Assembly: GCF_001280435.1 (NCBI RefSeq) | Contig: NZ_LBIP01000017.1 | Location: forward strand, 186,001-250,000 | DNA: 64,000 nt | Reading direction: 5' to 3' | Origin: Mangrovimonas xylaniphaga | GTDB lineage: Bacteria > Bacteroidota > Bacteroidia > Flavobacteriales > Flavobacteriaceae | In this document: one piece after another, positions 25,965 to 34,085 of the stretch | Layout: each line of letters starts with the position of its first letter | Position numbering within the stretch: the stretch's first letter is position 1 | Program-made: the position numbers and the translations under genes | Notes under the pieces: model-generated | Told to the model about the DNA's origin: nothing | Databases searched by the model: none | The model's input: the letters and a program-made list of their open reading frames with translations, nothing else

Positions 25965-26930
25965 ATGGGGACAGAAGATATTGCAAATTACAGTTATTTG
26001 GTTACAGGAGGGGCTGGGTTTATTGGTTCTAATTTGGTAGGACATTTGTTGGCACAGGGAGCTAAGCAGGTGCGGGTGCTGGATGATTTTTCGAATGGGT
26101 ACCGTGAGAATCTTGAGGAGTTTTTTGGGCATCCTGCCTTTGAATTGATGGAAGGAGATATTAGGAGTTTGTCGATCTGTAAGGCGGCTATGGAAGGGAT
26201 GGACTATGTGAGCCATCAGGCGGCTTTGGGGTCGGTGCCACGGTCTATCCACGATCCTATTACCAGTAACGAGGTGAATGTGTCGGGGTTTTTGAATATG
26301 TTGGTGGCTCTTAAGGAAAGTCCTAGTGTGAAGCGTATGGTGTATGCAGCCTCCAGTTCTACCTATGGGGATAGTCAAAGTCTGCCCAAAGTGGAAGAAG
26401 TTATTGGGAAGCCTTTATCGCCTTATGCGGTGACCAAATATGTGAATGAGCTGTATGCCGAAGTGTTTGGTAAAACCTATGGTACCGATGTGATTGGACT
26501 GCGGTATTTTAACGTGTTTGGACCGAAGCAGAGTCCTAATGGGGCCTATGCTGCCGTGATTCCGTTGTTTATACAAGCTTTGAAGGGCGACATGCCAGCT
26601 ACCATTAATGGGGATGGAGGGCAGACCCGTGATTTTACCTATGTGGGCAATGCGGTGCAGGCAAATGTGAAGGCCTTTTTTGCAAGGCCTGAAGCGGCCA
26701 ACGAAGTGTTTAATGTGGCCTGTGGGGAACGTATTAGTGTGAATCAGTTGTGGGCAGCTTTACAGGAGGCGGCTGGTTCGGAGTTGGAGCCCAACTATGG
26801 GCCTCCGCGGCAAGGGGATGTTCGGGACAGTTTGGCGGATATTTCGAAGGCGGAACATTTGTTGGGGTACCGTCCGGAAGTGAGTGTTGCGGAGGGGTTG
26901 CGGTTGACTTGGGAATCGTTTAATGGATAG
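25965..26930 (+). CDS. UDP-N-acetylhexosamine C4-epimerase (WbpP/TviC-like)
   Basis: A 321-aa extended SDR epimerase. It has NAD motif GGAGFIG (15-21), 'YAASSSTYGDS' (about 127-137) with the catalytic Ser/Thr, Y154-x3-K158 (PYAVTK) and the family block 'LRYFNVFGPKQSPNGAYAAV'. The small residues lining the site resemble WbpP/TviC/Gne group-3 epimerases, which interconvert UDP-GlcNAc(A) and UDP-GalNAc(A). Paired with the 6-dehydrogenase two genes upstream, it recreates the TviB-TviC route of the Vi antigen (inference). ATG 25965 was chosen over TTG 25947. A repeat-filled gap follows. Confidence 0.9.
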   Translation: MGTEDIANYSYLVTGGAGFIGSNLVGHLLAQGAKQVRVLDDFSNGYRENLEEFFGHPAFELMEGDIRSLSICKAAMEGMDYVSHQAALGSVPRSIHDPITSNEVNVSGFLNMLVALKESPSVKRMVYAASSSTYGDSQSLPKVEEVIGKPLSPYAVTKYVNELYAEVFGKTYGTDVIGLRYFNVFGPKQSPNGAYAAVIPLFIQALKGDMPATINGDGGQTRDFTYVGNAVQANVKAFFARPEAANEVFNVACGERISVNQLWAALQEAAGSELEPNYGPPRQGDVRDSLADISKAEHLLGYRPEVSVAEGLRLTWESFNG

Positions 26931-27329
26931 TATTGAGTAGCGTGAAGCATGAAGTACGAAGCGTGGAGTGTGGAGGCGTTGGGGAACCAAGAGTAAGGAG
27001 CAAAGAGTGAGTAGAGAGTAGTGAGAGGCTTCTCGATACAATGTTATTTCACTACGTTGCATAACATCACTCGAAGAGACGGTTGGAGTGTTTAGTAGTA
27101 AATAGTGAATAGTGAGTGGTGTCCTTCAATCCTTTGGCTTTGCACTGGACAGACTTTCTTGGGCTGACAAAAATTCTGTGGTTTAGTGGTGAGTGGATTT
27201 TTTACTTTTTCACGATTCACTTTGTAGTAGTGAGAGGTTAGATGATTGGTGTGTGTCGAATGGAGGGGTTTTGTAAATATTGGGTTGTTTGATATAGTCT
27301 GCTGAAAGTGTTATGGTTTTACGCACTAT
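26931..27329 (+). repeat. non-coding repeat block with degenerate heptamers
   Basis: No gene lies here. Three runs of degenerate 7-bp units are visible: 26940-26974 (GCGTGAA, GCATGAA, GTACGAA, GCGTGGA, GTGTGGA), 26991-27025 (GAGTAAG, GAGCAAA, GAGTGAG, TAGAGAG, TAGTGAG) and 27096-27116 (TAGTAAA, TAGTGAA, TAGTGAG). Between runs two and three an inverted repeat, ATGTTAT (27041-27047) / ATAACAT (27061-27067), is flanked by TTCTCGA and TCGAAGA. Reverse-oriented ATTCAC-type units occur near 27213-27220. No promoter was found. Confidence 0.85.
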
Positions 27330-28211
27330 TTGTTATCTTCGCCTAGAGCTAACCAGAACATATTCTTTTTATTGGAAACCCGTACGTATCGAAAAGACAA
27401 TCAATTACAATTGGGGCGTCTCTTGCAAGCGAGTTTGCGAGACCTTTTTCAGTCACGGTTTTTGGCTACCCAATTGGCAGTCCGTGATATTAAAGCGCAA
27501 TACCGGCAATCTTTTTTAGGGATTTTATGGGCCTTTATTACGCCTTTAATGACGGCTTTGGTGTGGATTGTTTTGAGACAGACCGGTACCGTAGCTTTGT
27601 CGGATACCGGAATTCCTTATCCTGTTTATGTGTTTTCTGGCACTTTGATTTGGTCTATTATTATCGAGGCCATTAACTCTCCGATAAGCAGTACCAATTC
27701 TGCGAAGTCTATTTTGACCAAAATCAACTTTCCTAAAGAGGCCTTGTTGGTTTCTGGTATTTTTAAATTACTCTTCAATAGTTTTGTGAAAGTTATCCTG
27801 TTGGTGGTCTTTATCCTTTTTTATGGGATGGGGTGGCATTGGAGTATGTTGCTATTTCCTTTGGGAATGTTAGGGGCCGTTTTTGTGGGGACCACTTTGG
27901 GCCTATTGTTGACCCCAATAGGCTTGCTCTATAAAGATATTAATAAACTGATTTCATTTGGGATGCAGTTTTTGATGTATGCCAGTCCGGTGGTTTATGC
28001 TGTTCCAAAAAGTGGACTTATGCATACTATTATGAGTTATAACCCGGTGACGCCTTTGGTAACTGTACCCCGAGATGTTTTAACGGGCGTATTTCCTGAG
28101 TTTTTAGGGTATTATGGCCTGGTGCTTTTAGCCTGTATTCCACTCTTGTTTTTTGGGTTGGTGTTATACCGGTTCTCTATTCCTATTGTGGTGGAACGAT
28201 TGAGTGCGTAG
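27330..28211 (+). CDS. wzm: polysaccharide ABC exporter permease (Wzm type)
   Basis: A 293-aa ABC-2 type permease that exports lipid-linked polysaccharide across the inner membrane together with the Wzt ATPase at 28847. A cytoplasmic N-terminus ends in the family motif 'LAVRDIKAQYRQSFLGILW' (about 50-68). It is followed by six hydrophobic helices with 'YPVYVFSGTLIW' and 'YNPVTPLVTVPRDVLTG'. The frame opens at 27306 and lacks an early ATG; TTG 27330 is the first plausible start, so the exact N-terminus is uncertain. The gene is separated from wzt by repeats and a four-helix-bundle gene, which is unusual, since wzm and wzt normally abut. Confidence 0.9.
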   Translation: MLSSPRANQNIFFLLETRTYRKDNQLQLGRLLQASLRDLFQSRFLATQLAVRDIKAQYRQSFLGILWAFITPLMTALVWIVLRQTGTVALSDTGIPYPVYVFSGTLIWSIIIEAINSPISSTNSAKSILTKINFPKEALLVSGIFKLLFNSFVKVILLVVFILFYGMGWHWSMLLFPLGMLGAVFVGTTLGLLLTPIGLLYKDINKLISFGMQFLMYASPVVYAVPKSGLMHTIMSYNPVTPLVTVPRDVLTGVFPEFLGYYGLVLLACIPLLFFGLVLYRFSIPIVVERLSA

Positions 28212-28330
28212 GGGAGTAGTGTAATAGTGAGTAGTGTCCTTCGACCCTTCGGCGATGCTCAGGGCAGGTTGAGCTCAGGATGATGGAATGGGGGCATAGT
28301 GAGTGGTGAATTGTATAAAATTGTATAGTT
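28212..28330 (+). repeat. repeat-rich spacer downstream of wzm
   Basis: The spacer starts at the wzm stop and holds TAGTG-type heptamers (TAGTGAG near 28224-28233). It also has a longer variant of the CCTTCGA...CTCAGGATGA repeat at about 28236-28283 and a second heptamer stretch just before the next gene (TAGTGAG, TGGTGAA). Confidence 0.8.
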
Positions 28331-28681
28331 ATGGATCATAAGGATTTGGATGTTTGGAAAAAGGGAATGGACTTAGTTGAGGTGGTTTATAATTGGACTC
28401 AATATTTACCTGAGCATGAAAAATTTGGTCTGATTTTCCAAATGAGACGCGCGGCTATTTCAGTACCTTCCAATATTGCTCAGGGTAGTGCCAGAGAAAG
28501 TGATAAGGAATTGCTCCAATTTTTAAATATAGCCATTGGATCTGTAGCTGAATTAGAAACACAATATTTAATTGCTGTTCGTTTGGAATTGGTAGAAGCA
28601 GCCCATAAGGATTTGGAAATGCTTATGGAAGACGTTAAGAAATTGTTGTTGGGGTATCGGAATTATGTGAGGAGTAAGTAG
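28331..28681 (+). CDS. four-helix-bundle protein (S23 / 23S rRNA intervening-sequence type)
   Basis: A 116-aa soluble protein of the S23 or IVS-encoded four-helix-bundle family. Characteristic parts are 'HKDLDVWKKGMDLV' (3-16), 'YLPEHEKFGL' and 'MRRAAISVPSNIAQGSAR' (about 38-55), then 'FLNIAIGSVAELETQ'. The family was first seen inside 23S rRNA intervening sequences and is now known as free-standing genes in many genomes; the function is not established. Here it stands between wzm and wzt, bordered on both sides by heptamer and CCTTCGA repeats. Its last codons (GGAGTAAGTAG) belong to a heptamer run. This suggests a mobile or repeat-associated insertion rather than an export component. Confidence 0.9.
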   Translation: MDHKDLDVWKKGMDLVEVVYNWTQYLPEHEKFGLIFQMRRAAISVPSNIAQGSARESDKELLQFLNIAIGSVAELETQYLIAVRLELVEAAHKDLEMLMEDVKKLLLGYRNYVRSK

Positions 28682-28846
28682 TGTAGTGGTATGTAGTGAG
28701 TATTGAAAAGTGTCCTTCGACAAGCTCAGGATGACGAAAACGAGAATGGGGAATGATGAGTAGTATAAAAGTGAATAGTGTAATAGGAGTGGATTTTTAC
28801 GATTCACAATTCACGACTCCCGATACACTAGTTATATAAAATTAAA
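28682..28846 (+). repeat. repeat-rich spacer upstream of wzt
   Basis: Degenerate heptamers (TAGTGAG, TATTGAA and others) run from the S23 gene stop. A 24-base element TCCTTCGACAAGCTCAGGATGACG at 28713-28736 is identical to one at 53101-53124. Farther on are reverse-oriented ATTCACA/ATTCACG heptamers (about 28801-28814). No gene or promoter was recognised. Confidence 0.85.
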
Positions 28847-30052
28847 ATGACAAAGCAAACAGACATAAAAGATAGCAACGAAGTGCTGGTAAGGGTTGAG
28901 GGGCTTAGCAAGAAGTTTTGCAAGGACCTGAAGACCAGTTTGTGGTATGGGGTGAAGGATCTGGCCAATGGGATGTTGGGGCGCGGGTATGAAAGCAGTT
29001 TGCGACCTAAAGAGTTTTGGGCTGTGAAGGATGTGAGTTTTGAGTTGCGCCGCGGGGAGTGTTTGGGCTTGATTGGGCATAATGGTGCAGGAAAGAGTAC
29101 GCTTTTAAAAATGCTAAATGGATTGATCTACCCTGATGGAGGACAAATAGACATTACTGGCCGTGTGGGAGCATTGATTGAATTGGGCGCTGGGTTTAAC
29201 CCTATCTTGACAGGCCGTGAAAATATTTATAACAATGGGGCTATTTTAGGCTTTAGCCGGCAGGAAATTGCTGACAAGTTGGAAGCCATTATTGCCTTTG
29301 CCGAGCTGGAGGAGTTTATAGATATGCCCGTACAACATTACAGCAGTGGGATGAAGGTGCGTTTGGGCTTTGCCGTAGCCGCCCAAATGGAGCCCGATGT
29401 TTTGATTATAGATGAGGTGTTGGCGGTAGGCGATGTAAGTTTTCGAGCCAAGTGTTATGAGCGTATTTCGGAGTTGATGCAAAATTGCTGTGTTATTTTG
29501 GTAACCCACTCTATGCCACAGGTGTCTAAAATATGTACAAGTGCCCTGCTTATGCATAAGGGCCAGCTAAAGGCCCAAGGGGATAACGGTACTGTGATAG
29601 AAGCGTATTATGAGGATAATACTGTAAGCAGTGATGCAACTATAATTTATGCCAAGGTGTGTAGTTTAAGCTATTTTAAGACAGATGGAAGTGAATTTAG
29701 AGGGATGCAAAAAAGTTTTAAAGTTTATATAGGCATACAATCTGACCGAAAGATTACTGGTGTTGAGCTTAATTTGTTGATTGCAAGTAGAGAGTTGACA
29801 CCCATTTGTCAAGGAAGTTCAAAATTTGACAAACAAAGTATTAATCTAGAGCAGGGATTGAATGAATTTGTGTTTGAAGTGAACGATTTATTTCTAAATA
29901 CAGGTATTTACAAATTTGCACTAACAATTGATGATTTAAAAACTGGAGAAAAACATTTGTGGTTGCAAAACTTAAACCCAATTAAGTTTATAAATGATTT
30001 TACAGGTGTTAGTCCTGTAGTTCTAAATGGGAGGTGGTATAGTAATGATTGA
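28847..30052 (+). CDS. wzt: polysaccharide ABC exporter ATPase with C-terminal glycan-binding domain (Wzt type)
   Basis: A 401-aa ATPase that powers Wzm. The nucleotide-binding domain has Walker A GHNGAGKST (77-85), the signature 'YSSGMKVRLGFA' (about 165-176) and Walker B 'LIIDEVLAVGD' (about 186-196). From about residue 265 a beta-rich Wzt_C-type domain follows ('GMQKSFKVYIGIQSDRKITG' and 'GLNEFVFEVNDLFLNTGIYK'), which in other systems recognises the capped, finished polymer end. That domain makes export selective for a modified terminus. Sulfotransferase and methyltransferase genes follow directly and could make such a cap (inference). The C-terminal third is more A+T-rich than the ATPase part, suggesting separate ancestry. 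Confidence 0.93.
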   Translation: MTKQTDIKDSNEVLVRVEGLSKKFCKDLKTSLWYGVKDLANGMLGRGYESSLRPKEFWAVKDVSFELRRGECLGLIGHNGAGKSTLLKMLNGLIYPDGGQIDITGRVGALIELGAGFNPILTGRENIYNNGAILGFSRQEIADKLEAIIAFAELEEFIDMPVQHYSSGMKVRLGFAVAAQMEPDVLIIDEVLAVGDVSFRAKCYERISELMQNCCVILVTHSMPQVSKICTSALLMHKGQLKAQGDNGTVIEAYYEDNTVSSDATIIYAKVCSLSYFKTDGSEFRGMQKSFKVYIGIQSDRKITGVELNLLIASRELTPICQGSSKFDKQSINLEQGLNEFVFEVNDLFLNTGIYKFALTIDDLKTGEKHLWLQNLNPIKFINDFTGVSPVVLNGRWYSND

Positions 30053-30857
30053 ATTAATAAAAAAGAATAAAATTTATCATATGGCCAGTATGGCACGTAG
30101 CGGAGAAACCTTAATGCTGAAGATTCTTGCTGTACATCCAGATGTTAGGGTAATTCATAATCTTGATAAAGAAGATGACTTGCATAGCGTAAAGGCTTTT
30201 GAGTTTATTAAAAACTTTGAGCCTAAACAGATTTCTAGACGGCATAAGTTGATGCAGCCATATCATTTAAAAAGAAATCAAATTATTCTTATAAAGCAGG
30301 GGGTTTGGAAACACCAATACCCGTTTGACGGTTTTATTCTTTCTAGAAATCCCGTGTCTATTTATTCGAGTTTAAAAGCTTATGATAAAAAGGCAGAAGG
30401 TTATGATGAGGCAACTAATTTTTGGTTTGGAAATGTAGAAAGGTTTAAACGATGGTTAAATGGCATTCAACCTGAAATTATAGAAGAATTGATTGCAAAG
30501 TCTCCTATAGAGCAGTTTGTAGATTTTTATAACTTAAGAATGGGGGAATTGTTAAATACTGATATTCCCATTGTAAAATATGAAGATTTAATAGTTAATA
30601 CAGAGGATACTTTGCGAAAAGTTTGTAGTTATATCGGGATTCAAATGGATGACTCTCTTTTAAATTCACATAAATTTTACAAAAATGGTCTTGAGGGACA
30701 TGGACAAAATGATTTGTCCAAGCCAATAGATGCTTCTTCTTTGCATAAGTACAAACTGAATGTGACAGAGGAAGAGTTTAATTTTATTAAGGAAAATACT
30801 TTAAATGTGCATAAGGGATATGGCTATGAATTACATCAAGGAGAAGTAAATTATTAA
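30045..30857 (+). CDS. sulfotransferase 1
   Basis: A 270-aa PAPS-dependent sulfotransferase-like enzyme. The 5'-phosphosulfate loop is near the N-terminus (residues about 12-24, 'HMASMARSGETLMLKIL', with RSGET for the usual RSGTT). A 3'-phosphate motif follows, 'LSRNPVSIYSSLKAY' (about 102-116), then the late segment 'PIVKYEDLIVNTEDTLRKVC'. No signal peptide or membrane helix, so it acts in the cytoplasm on lipid-linked sugar. ATG 30045 follows an unusually good ribosome site GGGAGGTGG and overlaps the wzt stop by 8 bases, arguing for coupling to the exporter ATPase. The acceptor is unknown; a phosphotransferase role is less likely. Confidence 0.8.
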   Translation: MIELIKKNKIYHMASMARSGETLMLKILAVHPDVRVIHNLDKEDDLHSVKAFEFIKNFEPKQISRRHKLMQPYHLKRNQIILIKQGVWKHQYPFDGFILSRNPVSIYSSLKAYDKKAEGYDEATNFWFGNVERFKRWLNGIQPEIIEELIAKSPIEQFVDFYNLRMGELLNTDIPIVKYEDLIVNTEDTLRKVCSYIGIQMDDSLLNSHKFYKNGLEGHGQNDLSKPIDASSLHKYKLNVTEEEFNFIKENTLNVHKGYGYELHQGEVNY

Positions 30858-31600
30858 TGAAAAAAGGAATAAAGAAAATTTTAGCTCATTTTGGCTATCA
30901 ATTAGTACCAATTCAATCTTTATCTTCAAAGAGATTGGATACTAGAACCACTTATGATGTTTTGAAGGGAGCTGCCAATACACCATTCAACAGTGTGCCT
31001 TTTGCAGCTGAAACTCTTGAGTATTTGGTAAGTAATTATGAATTTGATTCGGTTCTGGATGTTGGAAGTGGTGAAGGAAAGCATAGTGATGTACTTAGGG
31101 AGGTAGGAAAGCAGGTTACCTCTATAGATTTTGGCACGTCTGTATATTATAACAAGCGGTCTGAAAACCAAATAAATATATTAGGAGATTATTACACCTA
31201 TGAATTTGATGAGCCGTTTGATGCTATTTGGGCATCGCATGTATTGGAACATCAGCCAAATCCCAATTTATTCTTAAAGAAATTACATAAAGACTTGAAA
31301 GAAGGGGGCGTGTTGGCTATAACAGTACCTCCCTTAAAACATGAAATTGTTGGAGGGCATGTAAGCCTTTGGAATGCAGGATTGTTACTGTATCAATTGG
31401 TATTGGCAGGATTTAATTGTAAGGAGGTTGCAATTAAGGCTTATGGCTATAATATTAGTGTGGTTTTAAGAAAACAATGTATAAAAGAGTATCCAGAATT
31501 AAGTTATGATAGTGGTGATATAATGAAAATGAAAGCTTTCTTTCCCAATGGTTTTGGGGAGCCTTTTAACGGTGATATTAAACAGTGGAATTGGAGGTGA
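30857..31600 (+). CDS. class I SAM-dependent methyltransferase
   Basis: A 247-aa methyltransferase with SAM motif I 'VLDVGSGEGKHSDVL' (about 72-86), the post-beta-2 acidic residue in 'TSIDFG' and motif 'FDAIWASHVLEHQPNP' (about 120-135). No membrane segment. It resembles Methyltransf_11/23 proteins encoded in O-antigen loci, where they methylate a sugar hydroxyl or a terminal cap. The start shares one base with the preceding stop (TAATG), so it is tightly coupled to the sulfotransferase and wzt. A plausible role is capping the chain for the Wzt C-terminal domain (inference). Confidence 0.87.
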   Translation: MKKGIKKILAHFGYQLVPIQSLSSKRLDTRTTYDVLKGAANTPFNSVPFAAETLEYLVSNYEFDSVLDVGSGEGKHSDVLREVGKQVTSIDFGTSVYYNKRSENQINILGDYYTYEFDEPFDAIWASHVLEHQPNPNLFLKKLHKDLKEGGVLAITVPPLKHEIVGGHVSLWNAGLLLYQLVLAGFNCKEVAIKAYGYNISVVLRKQCIKEYPELSYDSGDIMKMKAFFPNGFGEPFNGDIKQWNWR

Positions 31601-31602
31601 AC

Positions 31603-32949
31603 ATGAAAAGCTATGTTTTAATTTATGTTTATAATGGGGTTTCCGATGAGGAGCTGAACTTTTGGGAAGCCGTGCACAAGGTATTGCTAGCAAGAGGGGT
31701 TGAACTGTATATGTTGCTGCAAATACGGCCCAAAAGACCCGTGACTTTTTCGTTTAATACTTTTACGGAGCGTTTGGACGATGTTGAATTTCCAAAGTCA
31801 CTTAGAAGGCATGTTAAGGACATAGATTTTACCGCCTATTTGGAGCGAGAAGCTACTTGGTACGGAGTTTCAGAAAAGGATAGATTGAAAGCGGCCCAAT
31901 ATCAATATATAAAATATAAAGCGCTGATCAACGAACTTAACCCTTGCTTGGTAGTTTTGGGCAATGGACAGCATGCAGGTGAACTTATTTTAAAGAAGGT
32001 TGTTAAGGATAAAGGGACGCCACTTATGTATATTGAAAGGGGCTCTTTACCCAATTCCTGGCATTTGGATGCTTATGGTATGACGGCAGGAACTGAGATA
32101 GCAAGAAAGCGTTTAGAAGATTTGCCTTTGGATGGCATACAATCCTATTTAAAGTACAGGAGTTATTATTTAAATAGAAGGGAGACCTGGTGGCCTCAAC
32201 CGGAGTTAAACAATGCGGTATCGATTAGGGAAAAGTTTCAAATAGCAGAGGACGAAAAATTAATATTGTTTGCCAATCAATTGGATAATGACACATCCAA
32301 TTTTTTATATAATCCTTTTTTTGAGACCAATGCAAAGGCCTTTGAGTGGTTTTGCAAGCGCTTGAAGCAAGAAGGGCATAAATGTTTTGTTTTGGCCAAA
32401 AAGCATCCTCATTATAGGGGCGATGAATTTGTGTTTGCCCAAATATTGGAGCATACCGGCCAAAGAGGTGCCTGGGTAGAGGATATTCCATTGTTTGAAT
32501 GCATGAATGAGAGTGATTTGGTTTGTGCGGTTAATTCAACCATGCTTTTTGAGGCCATGATTTATGAAAAGCCTGTATTGCAGATGGGAGATTCTATATT
32601 GAATGAAAAGGCCCTGGTCTATCAACTAAAAGGGTATGATGATACCATTGTGGATGATTGGTATAAAGCGAAGGGATTTGATGCTATGTTGGAATCCTAT
32701 AAAGCGTTTATGAGTTGTTTGATTGATACTGAATTGGCCTTTTATTTTAAAGGAGTTGAAGCGATGGGGTTAAATTATGTGGATTTTTTTGTCGCTAAGT
32801 TGTTGAATTCTGTAGACGGGGAAAGGAAAGGAGACTATCCTAGTGCTTATGACAAACTTAATAGCTATAAAAGACCTTTAAGTATGGCGCAAAGAGTTAA
32901 AAAGAAGACCAAGAAATTATTGTCTAAAATTAATGTTTTAAACAAATGA
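31603..32949 (+). CDS. KpsC/KpsS-like capsule biosynthesis protein
   Basis: A 448-aa cytoplasmic protein resembling the Capsule_synth family (KpsC/KpsS/LipB), beta-Kdo glycosyltransferases that build the lipid linker of group 2 capsules. Similar features are 'VLGNGQHAGELILKKV', 'MYIERGSLPNSW', the nucleotide-binding 'VLAKKHPHYRGDE' (about 263-276) and 'VCAVNSTMLFEAMIYEKPV' (about 306-324; the family has a conserved S-T-x-x-x-E-A). The N-terminal part is not family-like to my eye. GGAGGTGA lies just upstream of ATG 31603. In an ABC-exporter locus a Kdo-linker-like role is reasonable, but an ordinary GT-B transferase cannot be excluded. Confidence 0.65.
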   Translation: MKSYVLIYVYNGVSDEELNFWEAVHKVLLARGVELYMLLQIRPKRPVTFSFNTFTERLDDVEFPKSLRRHVKDIDFTAYLEREATWYGVSEKDRLKAAQYQYIKYKALINELNPCLVVLGNGQHAGELILKKVVKDKGTPLMYIERGSLPNSWHLDAYGMTAGTEIARKRLEDLPLDGIQSYLKYRSYYLNRRETWWPQPELNNAVSIREKFQIAEDEKLILFANQLDNDTSNFLYNPFFETNAKAFEWFCKRLKQEGHKCFVLAKKHPHYRGDEFVFAQILEHTGQRGAWVEDIPLFECMNESDLVCAVNSTMLFEAMIYEKPVLQMGDSILNEKALVYQLKGYDDTIVDDWYKAKGFDAMLESYKAFMSCLIDTELAFYFKGVEAMGLNYVDFFVAKLLNSVDGERKGDYPSAYDKLNSYKRPLSMAQRVKKKTKKLLSKINVLNK

Positions 32950-34085
32950 GAGTTCTTTTTATCACTCACGATGCCTCTAGGTCTGGAGCCCCTATGGTGC
33001 TATTGCATTTTTTGAAATGGCTTAAGATACATCACTCGCAAATAAAAGTTGATGTACTGGCTTTAAGAGGCGGGGCATTAAAGCAGCAGCTTGAAAGGCA
33101 TTGCGATACCTATTTTGATTGGGAGTTATTTACAAAACAAGAGCCTTTAACCTTACGAAAACGTGTTCTAAAGAATCTAGGTTTTTATAAAATTTCTAAC
33201 AAGAAGGATTTGTTGATTGATGAATTGGCAGCCAATGCCTATGATGTGGTATACGCAAATACAGTAGTTGCTATGCCGTTAGGCAAGGAAATTACTAAGT
33301 TGTCTCCAAATAGTAAGTTGATAGTGCACGTTCATGAGTTGGAGGTGATTATTAGACAGTTGTTGCCAAATATAGCAAGCTTTGTAGTATCTGTTGATCA
33401 TTTTATCGTCCCATCGGAGCTAACAAAACAAAATTTGGTAAGTAATTTTGAAATTCCTGCAAAACAGATAACTAAGGTTTATGAATGTTCAGAAGTAACC
33501 CCGGGGAGGGGGAAAAGAAAGCCAAGCAAAAAGATTTTTACAATTGGAGCTTCGGGAACCGCACATTGGCGAAAAGGGAGTGATTTGTTTTTGCTATTGG
33601 CAAATTACATACTTTTTCAATACCCCGAGGCCAAGGTTCAATTTGTTTGGGTTGGGCAGGTACCATTCCATGAGCAGGCAATTTTGGATGCTGATATCAA
33701 AAAACTTGGGTTGGATAAAAATGTTATTTTTACGGGGGAAGTAGAGGATCCTTCTGTATTCTATAGTGATTTTGATGTATTTGTATTGCCATCTAGAGAA
33801 GATCCTTTTCCTTTAGTATGTATTGAAGTAGGAATGTTGGGAATACCAATTATTTGTTTTGATAAGGCTACTGGAATCCAGGAGGTATTGGAACAGGAGG
33901 GAGGAGGTTTTGTTGTGCCTTATATAGATATTCAAGCTATGGGGGATAAGATTATGGCCTATTATGACAATTCAACTTTGCTGCTTGAGCATGGAAACTT
34001 AAATAGGATATCTTTTTCTAAATTTACACCAGACCATATTTGTCCCCAATTATATTCCGTAATAGATAAACAGCTTAGTATTTGA
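32946..34085 (+). CDS. GT4 glycosyltransferase
   Basis: A 379-aa GT-B retaining glycosyltransferase (family GT4). The N-terminal acceptor domain starts 'RVLFITHDASRSGAPMVLL' (2-20). The C-terminal donor domain contains 'GASGTAHWRKGSDLFLLL', 'VFTGEVEDPSVFYSDFDVFV' and the EX7E-type motif 'REDPFPLVCIEVGMLG' (about 281-296). It is cytoplasmic. ATG 32946 overlaps the previous stop by ATGA, and its own end overlaps the next gene. It extends the repeat unit with an unknown sugar. Confidence 0.88.
   Translation: MRVLFITHDASRSGAPMVLLHFLKWLKIHHSQIKVDVLALRGGALKQQLERHCDTYFDWELFTKQEPLTLRKRVLKNLGFYKISNKKDLLIDELAANAYDVVYANTVVAMPLGKEITKLSPNSKLIVHVHELEVIIRQLLPNIASFVVSVDHFIVPSELTKQNLVSNFEIPAKQITKVYECSEVTPGRGKRKPSKKIFTIGASGTAHWRKGSDLFLLLANYILFQYPEAKVQFVWVGQVPFHEQAILDADIKKLGLDKNVIFTGEVEDPSVFYSDFDVFVLPSREDPFPLVCIEVGMLGIPIICFDKATGIQEVLEQEGGGFVVPYIDIQAMGDKIMAYYDNSTLLLEHGNLNRISFSKFTPDHICPQLYSVIDKQLSI

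Noticed and set aside
25869-26378. 169-aa antisense frame opposite the C4-epimerase
   Set aside because: Composition is that of an antisense shadow, with no promoter or start context.
26940-27116. CRISPR array
   Set aside because: Units are only 7 bp, degenerate and directly adjacent, with no spacers and no cas genes.
27313-27519. Possible frameshifted or alternative start of wzm in another frame from ATG 27313
   Set aside because: The frame from TTG 27330 already carries the conserved N-terminal motif without interruption; the ATG frame gives an unrelated sequence and ends soon.
28331-28681. S23 gene as evidence of a 23S rRNA intervening sequence or rRNA gene
   Set aside because: No rRNA sequence surrounds it; free-standing S23 family genes are common.
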